NCBI GenBank assembly: GCA_007922195.1
Contig: ML681964.1
Coordinates: forward strand, 5,164,445-5,228,444
Direction of reading: 5' to 3'
DNA length: 64,000 nucleotides
Source of the DNA: Podocnemis expansa
Lineage: Eukaryota; Chordata; Testudines; Podocnemididae
Made by a program: the position numbers and the translations under genes. Shown here one piece after another: positions 45,950-56,224 of this stretch. Positions within the stretch are counted from its first letter, which is position 1. Each line of letters begins with the position of its first letter. The notes beneath the pieces were generated by a model, which was not told the origin of the DNA, searched no databases, and saw only the letters and a list, made by a program, of their open reading frames with translations.

Positions 45950-46471
45950 TCATCTGCCCCTGGGGGCTCTCACTCTCTCTCTGTTCCTCCATCTGGGAGG
46001 TCTGTTGCTAAAAGGCTGCCTGGGTTGTGGGAGGGGCTGTGGGGCTTGTGGTCTATATGGGTGACATGAAGATTGAGGGGAGAATAACCCCAAAGAGCAG
46101 AGGGTTGCTCTGCAGTCCTTTAGGCCATGGAGCTTATTATCTGTCTGATTGGAGAACAGCGAAGAACCCTCAAATGGTAGGTCCTGGATGGACTGCTGGA
46201 CCAAGAGAGAAAGGCCTGATACCTGCAGCCACGTGGCTCTACGCAAACTGATTGCAAAGGCAATAGCCCTTCCTGCAGCGTTGGTGGCATCCCAGGAAGC
46301 CTGCAGAGCCAGTCTTGTCACCATCAAGCCTTCATCCAGAACTGTGCTGAGGTCAAGACAGTGCTCCAGTGCGAGAAGCTTAGCAAAGCGAGTTAACAAG
46401 TTCCATACATTAAAATTGTACCTTCCAAGGAGTGCTTGGTGGTTTGCTATTCTAAAATGCATGGTTGCCAT
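45950..46471 (-). pseudogene. DIRS gag-like protein, C-terminal part
   Basis: A 173-codon open piece with MHFRIANHQALLGRYNFNVW, VLDEGLMVTRLALQASWDAT, IAFAISLRRATWLQ and IQDLPFEGSSLF, ending HGLKDCRATLCSLGLF, then a Pro/Arg-rich end. This order is characteristic of vertebrate DIRS ORF1. The methionine is probably internal. Confidence 0.85.
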
Positions 46472-46577
46472 TGAATAAATCTTTCTCCCAAAGAGGTCAA
46501 GTGTCTTTGCCTCCTTGCTTTTTGGGGTAGAGGCCAGTTGTCCTTACTGCTCCATTTGATTGAAAAACTTCCACCGC

Positions 46578-47103
46578 CTAAAGGACCTGTGTGTACAGGT
46601 GTTGTAAAGGTGCTGCCGGGACATATTTCTTCTCTGCCCCTTTTGATGTGGGTGCTGCAGAAAAGGGTGTCTGCCAGATAGATCTGACAATCTTTAGCAC
46701 TCCCTCACGGGCCAACCTAGCAGGAGCTGAGGCTGACAGGATGTTGAACAGGGAGTCTGAGGTGTCCCTCATCTCCCCAAACTCTAACCCAAGGTTGGAT
46801 ACCATCCTTTTCAAGAGGTCCTGACAGGCTTTAAAAATCATCAAAGGGAGAGGATGGCCCTTGAACTACTGCTTCATCTAATGAGGATTCAGGGCATTGA
46901 TGAGGCTGAGCAGTAGACGGGTTATCATCTAAATCCGATCCATCCCCTGAGCCTGAGAGATGTCCTGTGGTAGGCTTCTGGCCGGCCAGGGAGCCCACAG
47001 TGAAAGAGTGAGGGGTGCCTGACAGGTACACCCAAGGTTCCCAATAAGGCCAATTGGAAGGCAAGCCTTGGCATGGTTGGGTCCCAGGTAGGAGGGGGTC
47101 CAT
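46578..47103 (-). pseudogene. DIRS gag-like protein, central part
   Basis: 46831-47103 has an acidic stretch (GDGSDLDDN...SSLDEAVVQG). 46578-46844 continues in another frame with ACQDLLKRMVSNLGLEF, LFNILSASAPARLA and IWQTPFSAAPTSKGAEKKYV. These match the middle of DIRS ORF1. A frameshift joins the two near 46840. Confidence 0.8.
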
Positions 47104-48035
47104 CGTGGAGGGAGCTCATGTGTCACCCGACCTTGCTCTCCTATGCAAGGGCAAACCCAAGTCACTGGAGGAGGGAGATATAAAAGATGGTGAAGCTGCC
47201 CTCCAGTGGTGCCTGAGCTTCTTGTGCTTAGCTGCCCCTTCGAGGACCCAGAGTGGGACCAAAGCTTAGAGCATTGGTGGTGCGACGCCGAGTATAGTGA
47301 GGGTGATGGTGATGTTCACCTATTTCACCTCATTGGTACCATTTGCCTGAGGGTCTCTCATTCGAAGAAAAGTGCTGCACAGAGGGTGGAGACTGCCCTG
47401 GTACGGGGGACCTGCTATGGTGCCCAGTTCAGCTACAACGGGTTGAGGCACTGATCCGTGAAGATCTCAATGTGCTCCAGTCTCAGTGTGGTTGGTCCAC
47501 CTCTCGAGGTGCACTAGTCTTGTCTTGGAGTGGCGGGCCACAACCTGGTGCTGCTGGGCCAGCTAGTCTGCACTGTCATTATGGGGAGTGCATTGAGGGC
47601 TTGCCCCATGCAGGCGGTCGGGAGTGGGATACCACTGCAGGTGGAGGTGAAGGCAAGGCAGACAGTGCCCTTGCCACATTGTATGCCTCTGGCATTGCCA
47701 GGGCTTGTAAGGACACCACCTGGACAGTGCCCAGGGACAAGGGAGGCTTGATCTGCCCTGGGGGGCTCCTGACCCACACGAGCTTCCTTTGGTACTGCGG
47801 GTGCTGGTAATGCCACCTGACCCGGGCACGTCTTTGGCACCAAGGTGGTCTAGCATGTCGGAGCCAAGTGAATGCTGGAGGTTGAGGAACTTGATAGGCA
47901 GAGCGCGCTGGCTCCAATGCTGGTCTTAAGGCTGCTTCGATTAGGTCGTTAAGCCTAATGTCCCTGTCCTTTTTCATTCATAGTTTAAATGATTTATAAA
48001 TCTTGCACTTTTCAGGATGAGGGGTGTCATGGTGT
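47104..48035 (-). pseudogene. DIRS gag-like protein, zinc-knuckle second half and linker
   Basis: Near 48025-47981 the minus strand reads HHDTPHPEKCKIYKSF, followed by a stop at 47978-47980, then KKDRDIRLNDLIEAALRP in the same frame. The downstream linker is Pro/Ser-rich, and its frame is not certain. The first half of the knuckle lies beyond the insertion, at 49887-50008. Confidence 0.75.
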
Positions 48036-48040
48036 GCACA

Positions 48041-49881
48041 TCTGTGCACCCTAGGTTATGATCTAAATGATTTCTATGATGATATGTTTCCTACAACTTC
48101 ATACGTGTGGACAAACATGTAACACATTTTCTATGGCTCAGGGATGAGGGAACAGACAGTAGTCTCTCCTGGTAGCGGTGGCAAACAACTAGCTGGAAAG
48201 GACAAAGGTATGCTAATGGCAGAGTCTGTGAAGAGACAAAGGGATCACGTCTGCTCAGAAAGGGAGGGTTCCAGCAGGGAGATAAACAGAGACGACTGGA
48301 AGATTCAGGGGCTTTTGAGTTGGGATTCTTCATCTTGAAACAACTTCAAGCAAGATCTGGGCCCTGCCTGGCTTCAGGCAGAGACTGGCTGTGCAAACAT
48401 CTAAAAGCCAAACACTGTTTTTGAGCATAAACTTGTTTGGATTATGAGGTTAGTTTAAGTAGAGGCATTAGGTTAGAATAGGGTTACCAGATGCCAAAGC
48501 ACGGACCGGAGGACAGGGAAATCCAAAAAGGAGGACATTGGAGGATGTGGAGAATATGTAGTATTAATATAACTGTTATTATGATATTATGTCATGGCAA
48601 ATGATTAATGAATGCAGCATTAAAACTGCACCATATCATGTGTTTTTAAATTATTTTAAAATAAAGAAAATTACCAAAATCTTTTCTTTTACCAAAAACT
48701 GGATTTTTTTCATCAAATGAAAGTTTTTCATGACCTTTTCATTAATGTTCATGAGACTAAAGTTAAAAAACTAATTTTTCAAATATAAACTTGAAAAGTA
48801 CCTTAAAAAGTTTTTAAAAAAACCCAGTTACCTCACTTCTCATTTTTCATTTTCCACAGCAGCCCATTTTTACAGTTAAAAAAATAAAGTCCTAAACTGT
48901 TTCTGTCCAATTCAAACTTGCCCCTTTAGTGGTTTTATTTAATTGGTCTCTTAGTAATTTTAATTATGGTAGACCTTATTTGCCTTCATTTTATTGGTAT
49001 CCTTATGCCCCCCACCCCCAATTTAGCCATTTTGTAGGGAGCAAGGGCCAAAAATAAAAGTGCTTTTCATAAGTTTTAAACCCACAACCTCAAGGCTAAA
49101 TGATATCTTCCCTACCAACTGAACTATCCAGGCAGCTTTATAAAAGCAGCCTCCAGAGTCAGTGGATTCCTGAGCTGTTGATGACAAAGCCTGGTTTGTG
49201 CTGAGCTGTGATTCAGTAGTGTGTGCATGTGACCAGCTCTGATCTTCAGCCGCTGAGGGAAGATCCCCCATTTGGCAACTTGGCTGTTAGAGGGGTTTTA
49301 ACATTTTATTCCTGATCAGTAAAAAGCCAGACAAAAGCACCTATTTTTAAAATGCCTGGAGGATGGAGGATATGTCATCCTTTTGCCAGATGTCTGGCAA
49401 CCCTAGGTTAGCATGCATATTTTGCCTTTTATTTTCTTGTGGTCTCGCCTGATTTACTTATGCTGTGATTCTGCCATGCTTGGCCATACTCTCACTTCGA
49501 ATTATAATCTGATCAATAAACTAGTAGTTGTTTTACCTAAAGCTGTGTGATCTTTAGAGGGTGTCAGTGACAGAGGCTGGGCACAATACTTTTCTTTGTT
49601 AAATGGATGGACTTGAGTGTGTGGTGGCTGGGAGTGGTTCCCAGTCTCTGTAGACAGTGGCTCCTGGTGTAGTAACTGGGGCAAGGGATGCTTGCTGGGG
49701 GACCCTCCCTCAAGTAGCCAGGGGACATACTCCCACTGCCTGGGACCAACTGCATGCAAGACGTTGGAGTGGACTGACTCAGGAGTTAGTGGTCACTTGA
49801 CAAAGTGGGGTGAATAAGGGTTCAGGAGTGGGAATTGGGAGGTCACAGCAGAACACTGGACTGGATCTGGGGTGCGGCCCA
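48041..49881 (+). mobile_element. LTR-like insertion in the DIRS gag
   Basis: GCACA at 48036-48040 is repeated at 49882-49886, a 5-bp duplication. Dropping one copy and everything between restores an unbroken gag frame across the site. Without its own inner hAT-like element, the insert is about 0.9 kb. It has near-TG...CA ends and an AATAAA at about 49514, consistent with a solo LTR in plus orientation. No coding sequence is visible. The class is inferred only. Confidence 0.6.
48479..49405. mobile_element. hAT-like element nested in the LTR-like insertion
   Basis: The ends TAGGGTTACCAGA and TCTGGCAACCCTA are inverted repeats. The flanks GGTTAGAA (48471-48478) and GGTTAGCA (49406-49413) match at 7 of 8 positions. 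The start resembles the 106-bp MITE at 30362. The interior is AT-rich with no transposase; the frame at 49023-49271 (-) is unassigned. Confidence 0.8.
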
Positions 49882-49886
49882 GCACA

Positions 49887-50008
49887 AGGGGCTTCCCTCG
49901 AACATTTAAGATATTTGTCACAGAGGCCACTGACTGAAAAGACTTTGCCATAAGTGGTACATGGTTTAAACCCCGGGGAGCAGGGCATGTGGCTGGAACC
50001 GATGACAA
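49887..50008 (-). pseudogene. DIRS gag-like protein, zinc-knuckle first half
   Basis: Minus-strand translation gives GFKPCTTYGKVFSV followed by LCDKYLKCSREAPC. The Cys spacing fits the DIRS 'CxxC...CLxCLGE' knuckle, with two Cys replaced by Tyr. The frame is interrupted at 49886 by the LTR-like insertion and resumes at 48035. Confidence 0.75.
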
Positions 50009-50147
50009 AAATGCAAAGAATCCTTAGTGGAGTACTTAAGAACTAACTACTCTATTTTCACCAGAAAAACTAAGCTAACTTCAACTACTAACAGTATAAG
50101 AAAAGGGCTATTGCAGCTGTTATTGCGAGGACATTCCTGAGACTGTC

Positions 50148-50350
50148 ACTAGTGGTAGAAAGAAGAAAACTGGAGGGGGAGCAGACCAGCAGCAGCTATT
50201 ATACCAGGGTAACACGCGCCACTCTAGGGGGGGGCACTACCGCTGATCCTATAGAGCAGACAGAGGGCAAAAAAGTTTTCCAGTGGCCATGCACGAGGGT
50301 GTGTGCACAGCAACAGTGCAATGCATGTGGGCAGCTGCTCAAAGAAGAAG
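50148..50350. repeat. DIRS inverted terminal repeat (5' end of element)
   Basis: Reverse complement of 42590-42785 with scattered differences; shared blocks include 'ggccatgcacgag', 'gatcctatagagcag' and 'ctggagggggagc'. Confidence 0.85.
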
Positions 50351-50360
50351 CTAAGATTAA

Positions 50361-50997
50361 CAAGGTTAGACCTAGGTGAAAAACATTCAAATAGTTTTCA
50401 TTAATTTCCTCAAAATGGCAACAATCACATGAGTGTTTAAATACTAGCTGTTTAAATAATTTTCATAAAAATTTTGCACAGCTTGTGCCAAAATGCTTAA
50501 TGCCTCCTTATGCAAAACAACTCAACACTATACGAAGTTTGTTTGCAGCACAATCCAGTAAAAACACACTGGTTCAGGAATATGCGACTAATAACAACGC
50601 TCTTTTGCACTTGTATATCACTTGCAGTAAGTCCTGTTTGTTCACCTTTCCAACAAGCATCTTAGTGCTTTCTTCCATGCTATCCCTTTTACATGGAATT
50701 CCCTCCTTAAGCTAGTCTGTAAAGCCACTAGCTTGTCTTCTGCCAAATCTTCCTCCAAGATCTACTTCTGTTGTGGTGCCCATAGGAACTTATCAAGTAA
50801 TAAGGCCAGTAGAAATGACATACCTATGTTATTTGAGTATTTACATCTTCTAAACCATCTGGCTATGCATGTGGCTGGTCTATATTGCCATATGTTCCTA
50901 CCACTAATATACATGTCCTCCCTTCCCCATTCCATTATATTAGCTGTCATACCCACTCTTTATATTGTGTCTGAAACTAAACTGTAAACACTTTGGT
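50361..50997. other. No gene seen
   Basis: AT-rich sequence; the frames at 50485-50715 and 50733-50987 (+) are unassigned. Confidence 0.55.
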
Positions 50998-51235
50998 GGC
51001 CAGGAGGCCTTTTGCAGAACAGCATCTGGCTCCTGACTAGGGTCAGTGGAGCTAGCATAATACAAATAATAATAATCTATCTGAGGACGTCAAAGTGTTT
51101 TGGAAACATTAATGCATTAAGTCTCACAGCATACCCGACACCTATGTAATTATTCTCATCCTACAGCGAGGGAGTCTGAAGCTTAGTGACGTGATATGAG
51201 ATTACAGTGAAGTTTGTGACAGAACCAAGAATAAA
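50998..51235 (-). mobile_element. MIR/L2-like fragment
   Basis: 'aaagtgttttggaaacatta', 'attattctcatcctacagcg' and 'gaagcttagtgacgtgat' match, in order, the old MIR/L2-type phrase 'caaagcactttacaaacatt ... attatccccattttacag ... gaggttaagtgacttg'. A run of AATAATAATA lies at 51064-51074. Confidence 0.55.
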
Positions 51236-51624
51236 GTCTAGAGCTAGTTGGAAAATTGGTCAAAACAATGTTTCGATAAATAATGAAACAAAAAAGTTAA
51301 TAAAATGGTTGCAAAAATATTATGATTCCCCTGGTCCCAGCTCTACTAGAATCTGCAGTGCTTGAAGCACAATAGTATCATTTAATAATCACCAGGCTGG
51401 GTTTCCTTCATATTGACAGTAAAAAACCTGTCTTAAGTATCAACCAGGGATTGATGCAAATAGGTTGCCTACCAAGAGTGGATTAATGAAAATGGAGTAG
51501 AATTGTACTCAGCATATTTCAGGATCATTTCTTGAAACAGATTCAGTTGATGGATAGTGCGTTCTCTTGTCTAGGTATCAGTGTATTTACTGGAGGCACT
51601 ACAAATAACATTATCACAAGTTGA
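51236..51624. other. No gene seen
   Basis: AT-rich sequence; nothing recognised. Confidence 0.55.
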
Positions 51625-52005
51625 AATATTTAACTCTGGCTGGTCGGTCTTGCCCTCATGTCCAGGGTTTAACTCGTCACCATATTTGGGGTCAGGAAGG
51701 CATTTTTTTCAAGGGTCAGATTGGCAGACACTGGGGTTTCTCATTTTCCTTTGTAGTATAGGGCATTGGGCACATACAGGTGTAAAAGGTGGATTTTCAA
51801 AAACCTGACATCTTTAAATGGTGATTTCAGGACTTCAGTAACTCAGCCAGAAGTTAGGGGTCTATCACAGGCAGGAGTAGGTGGGGACTGGGGCTTGCAA
51901 TGAGGTAGGGGTCTATCACAGACAGGGGTAGGTGGGGACTGAGGCTTGCAATCAAATTAGATAATCCTGATGGTCTCTTCTGGCCTTAAAGTCTAGGAGT
52001 CTAAT
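51625..52005 (+). mobile_element. Old LINE 3' region (L3/CR1-like)
   Basis: 'gtccagggtttaactcgtca', 'atttggggtcaggaaggca', 'ggtcagattggcagacact' and 'gatggtctcttctggcctta' follow the order of an ancient amniote LINE 3' end. A 51-bp tandem duplication lies at 51857-51952. Confidence 0.6.
51857..51952. repeat. Two-unit tandem duplication, 51-bp period
   Basis: 'ggggtctatcaca' starts at 51857 and again at 51908. The following ~32 bp also repeat with three or four differences. Confidence 0.85.
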
Positions 52006-52799
52006 TCCTTGCATTTATTTTAGATAGATGTATGTTATAATCATGCTGTTATGTATAGCAAGATGTTGGGAAATCACTTTTTTAACTATAACCAGCACAG
52101 TAAAATAGGACAAGTGTGAATGTACTTTAAGAACCCTGGAAAAAAATAAAATCCCAAATGCATTAATAAGAACATTGCAGAAGTTTCCAGCTGTCTGTGA
52201 TAAAGTATCTTTAGAACCTATACAGAAGAGCATTCATTCCATGTACACTGATTGCATCTTTTTTTATGGAGAATACTGCCTTCACATTAGGCAACAATGC
52301 TCCAGGTATTAACAATGAAAGGGCGTAGTGCACCCATGACATACATTCTCATCATTGGCAGTGCACAGGTGATTGCATACTCAGTCCAGGGGGTTGGCCA
52401 ATCTACTGAAATGGATACTTACTTTACTGCTGCATGCTTGTACAGTAAAGGATACTTCAGAACCTCTATCTGTGACCTGATGTTGAATGTGCTTTTCAGA
52501 CCTCATTCCTTGATTCCCACCCACAAGACACCTATGTCCCCCAGTTGACTGCATGGAATGAAGAAGAGGATATGATTCAAGCGGCCCCTCTCTTGCTCCA
52601 CTTCACAGGCAGCAAACAATCCATATAGGTTTGTTCTCTGTGGAGTGGTACCAAGCCATTCTGTGTATCTGTTTGTGGGTGTGTCAGGAATGAGCAAAAT
52701 TATATGTATTCTAAGTGACACTTCATGTTGCTCATAACGGGAATCTTTTTTTTTATAAAAGCATGAACCATCTCTAGTTTCATGCTACTTGATTAGGTC
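52006..52799. other. No gene seen
   Basis: The frames at 52297-52548 (+) and 52503-52721 (-) overlap and are unassigned. Confidence 0.5.
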
Positions 52800-52935
52800 T
52801 ATCAGCCATCTAATGTAAGCCATGTTGTTGTAGAGATCTGAAGAAGAGCTCTGTGTAAGCTCAAAAGCTTGTCTCTCTCACCAATGAAGGTTGGTCCAAT
52901 ACACGATATTATCTCACCCACCCTGTCTCACTCAA
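52800..52935 (+). mobile_element. Second Penelope-like tail family with hammerhead-like fold
   Basis: CTGAAGA (52838-52844) is followed by one A, then a stem GAGCT / AGCTC (52846-52850 with 52858-52862), then AAAA where GAAA would be expected. 'gcttgtctctctcacc' and 'gttggtccaatacacgat' then 'cacccaccctgtctc' follow. It is a common reptilian repeat end, different from the tail at 29620. PLE assignment rests on the shared fold only. Confidence 0.55.
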
Positions 52936-54052
52936 GACACCAAGTGTACATTTCTTTAAAGTATGACTGCAAACAATGAGACCCTCACTATCAACCTTAC
53001 TGGCTCGCAGAAGGCATCTAAATCCATACTTAGGCAGCTAAATAAGTGGCCAAACATTCAGAGATTCTGGGCCCCACACCCCTAAGTCACTGATACTTTC
53101 TGATCTGGAGCCAGGGCTGGGGTACTACTGCTCAGCAGAAGTAGCTGAAACCCCAGTGTGGATTAGCCAGCTGTCTGTTCCTCAAGAGATTGCTTTCAAC
53201 CTTGTGCCTCCTAGCTCAGCAATCTGCTAACACACACACCTGCAACTTTCTGTGAAGCACTGCAGAAAGCAGGGGTTGAGCTGCTTCCAGGTGTAGCAAC
53301 CAATTCATACCATTAACATGTGTGCATTGCAGATTATGGTAGCATCCAAAGTATACAAACTACTTTCCAAACACAGATGGAGGCAGTTAGTGTTCTGAAG
53401 GGCATACAAAATATCTAGTAATAAGCAGTAGCTAATTTTGATTGTATGCAAAGCATGCTACAAGGCTAGTGTCCAATGGGAGTTCTTGACATCTCTCTAG
53501 CACTGTTCTGCACTACACTTAGTGAGTTGAGGGCTTCAGATTCTGCTTTCAATCCCTGAAGGGAGGGTCTGATGTAAGAAAAAGATATGATCTGCATCAT
53601 AAGTACAAATATGAATAGTTATTATAGAACCCAGCTGGGGATTTCTGTGTGGAAGCTGACAATTGGCTAGATTGTACAAACTGCACAGCCTTGCTCCCTG
53701 GTGCACAGGGAGACTGCAAAGGCTGCATTCCCCCCACCCCCAAATCCATACCCTTAAGCTGGTGAACTGTACTTCTCTGGGTTGCATCCCACTGAGGAAG
53801 AGGAGAAATAGTTGGGGGTCCTGCTACCTCCCTACCTGCTTTGGAATGATATGAGCTCCACGCAATGCAAGTGAACTGACCCCATGCTCCACTGAAGGCA
53901 GGAATTGTGCCTGCAATCAAGCTTTGGCAATACCATTGAAAGGTTGGAAAAGACTTCCTGGGCAAATCCCACTCTCTTACCCAGACTTAATATTTTTAAA
54001 ATGTTGGTAAGCAACATTTTAAATGGCTTCTCTTCCCACTGCAAATATTACT
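52936..54052. other. No gene seen
   Basis: The frames at 53536-53965 on the minus strand are unassigned; no repeat ends recognised. Confidence 0.5.
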
Positions 54053-54110
54053 CATAGACTCTAAGATTAGAAGGGATCAACATGATCATTACACTGACAA
54101 GGAACTACTT
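54053..54110. mobile_element. LINE tail fragment
   Basis: 'catagactctaagattagaagggatca...atgatcatta' resembles the common CR1/L3-type tail 'catagattctaaggccagaagggacca...gatcatctagt'. Confidence 0.5.
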
Positions 54111-54366
54111 TTTTCCCCTTGTTATATATGAAAGTGAATTGCAAAGCTAGAACTAAAAACCATCTGATTTTATTCATTGAGTTTCTAAAATAATTGGGAA
54201 TCACCTAACACATGGTGCAATGTTTTGTTGTAATTTAAATCCTTTGACTTCTTCAATCTGCCTGCTTTTTGTATTTATTTTCTAATTAATTATCTCAAAG
54301 ACTTTGAAGGTCTCTAACTCAAGATTTTAATTCCCAACTGTTTCAAAGTGCTCTGAGTAATCTATC
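54111..54366. other. No gene seen
   Basis: AT-rich sequence before the hairpin at 54367. Confidence 0.5.
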
Positions 54367-54457
54367 TGTAAGTCCCTCTTTAGGACCAGATTTACAGTAC
54401 CTCAATCAAAAGGCTGATGGAGGCACTATAAATCTGGTCCTAATACAGAGACTTACA
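54367..54457. repeat. 91-nt hairpin with ~37-bp arms
   Basis: Arms 54367-54403 and 54420-54457 are reverse complements apart from about six differences and one bulge. The loop is about 16 nt. The longest perfect segment is TAGGACCAGATTTA with its partner. The size and pairing suit either a tiny palindromic transposon or a microRNA-like precursor; the sequence alone cannot decide. Confidence 0.75.
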
Positions 54458-55688
54458 GCTGGAATGCAGATCAATTTGAAATGCCTAGGACTTCAAGTAA
54501 ACATATGTTCAGTAGAAAAACCTACAAAAAATACACCTTGCCTTAAAGATGAGGTGCAGAGAAATTCAAAAGGGGAAAGTGTGTCCATTCCCCCTTTTTC
54601 AAGCTGTATAAAACTAGTGAGCGATGTTTTGTGAAAAAAGAAATTCCTGCTGGTTATCTGCCTTTAAAGCTATCAGAAATATCAAGTTTGGTCTTTTCTG
54701 GTTTTGCTGAAGAATCACAAGGAGGACTCTGGGATGTTTACTTTGTGCCTTTAATTGAAGGAGAACGGATATTGAATGCAGGCTCCTTTATCAAATATAT
54801 CAATTAATCCTTGAAGGAAAACAGGAGCTAACAAGCCAACGAAAACAAAGTATGAAATGCTCTGATTAAAAATCATTTTCCTTCTTAATTGCTGAACCTT
54901 CACTTGGCTCTTGTGATGACATTGTTTCACAACATTATCTGCCATCACAGAATCCTGAAACCCAGACAGGAGTCTGAATTTCTAGTGTGAAAAAACAAGA
55001 AGGAACACATGCAACACCACCACCCCACCAACATTTTTCTAGGCATCTTTTCCAAATCAAAATAAAGCAAAAAAGAGGGTGGGTTGGAATAAGTCTATTT
55101 TATTGTCCTTTGCAAATGACCTTTATCAGGGTCCTTTCAATGGTAAGCAACCCATTTTGAATGCACTTCCCCCCCCCCCCATGTTACCAGGAATTTCATT
55201 TTCATTGCTAATGTCACATACACCAGCAGCAAGATTTCACATCCATGATACTGAAGTTCAAAGAGACTGTTTTATGATTATTTCTGGTTTATCCCTTTAT
55301 TATATTTGCTAGGACCGCTGTGGCAACTACTAGAGACAAACATTTATTGCCCTGACGCTGATAATCGTCTCAAGTATACCTAGCCACTGTCTGACAGAGG
55401 CTATGTCATCATTACAAAAAAAAAAGTGTGAAATCAATGGGAGTTAGTTGCCTAAGTACTGTTACTGTTGCAAACTAGGCATGGTCAACCATGGGCAACA
55501 GCACTGACATTGTATAGCTACCTCACAGTAAAAACTACATGTGCCTTGTCCCCACTAGGATTTCAAAGCAGGATAACTAATGTGTGTTGGTTAAAACCAG
55601 TTACAAATGCACCTTTCTTGATGTAATAGACAAAGCCTGAAATAACCTATGAATAAAAGAGCCTATGACGAAATCTTGCTAAACAAGG
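54458..55688. other. No gene seen
   Basis: A C-run lies at 55169-55180. The frame at 55079-55312 (+) is unassigned. Confidence 0.5.
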
Positions 55689-55696
55689 TGTCCTGA

Positions 55697-56224
55697 CCAG
55701 GGTCAGATCAACGCAGGGAATTTAGAGGCTGCAGCCTTAGGCTAAAGCACTGGCCACACATAGGGGGGCACTGAGAGGGCCCAGGCCCTGTGACCAGCAG
55801 ACATGATTCACAGCACTCCTGACCCAGCTGCCCTCGCACTGGCTGGTCTCGCTCAGTGGCAAGGGCGGGGAAGGCTGGGACACTGTAGCCGTGTTATGTG
55901 GGATGTGGTGGCTGGTGTGTGGTAAGGCCACCGGCAGTGGTATTCTAGGGGGCAAGAAATGCTCTCAGGTCGGCAGCCCCATGGCTCACGCTGGCTTGGC
56001 TGGTCCCCTAGTGGGGGGGTCCTGATGTAGCAGCTCAACTGCAGCCACCAGCCAGCCCCACCCCTAACCTGCTGGGGCAGACCAGCCAGCCCTGGAGTGG
56101 GGAGGGAGCACTCTGGATTCTGACCCCAGCCCCTGGAGCACCAGTGCCAGCAGGGTGCCTCCGTACGGGGGGCAGGGAGATGGGAACAAGAGGGCACAGC
56201 CTCAGAAGCCTTAATCCAGGCCTG
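55697..56224. mobile_element. hAT-like non-autonomous transposon
   Basis: The left end CAGGGTCAGATCAACGCAGG pairs imperfectly with GCCTTAATCCAGGCCTG at the right. The flanks GTCCTGAC and TGCCTGAT agree at five positions, a weak duplication. The GC-rich interior produces the 146-codon minus frame, which has no family signal. It shares its left end with 20879-21258. Confidence 0.6.

Larger units (their letters stand above)
42555..50360 (-). mobile_element. DIRS-type tyrosine-recombinase retrotransposon
   Basis: Read on the minus strand the order is terminal repeat, gag-like region with zinc knuckle, reverse transcriptase, RNase H, tyrosine recombinase, internal complementary region and terminal repeat. 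The two ends are inverted copies of about 200 bp, not direct LTRs, which is diagnostic for DIRS. The 7.8-kb length includes a ~1.84-kb foreign insertion (48041-49881), leaving about 6 kb, normal for DIRS. All coding parts carry stops or frameshifts. DIRS elements use recombination instead of an integrase and make no target duplication, so the outer limits are approximate. Confidence 0.9.
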
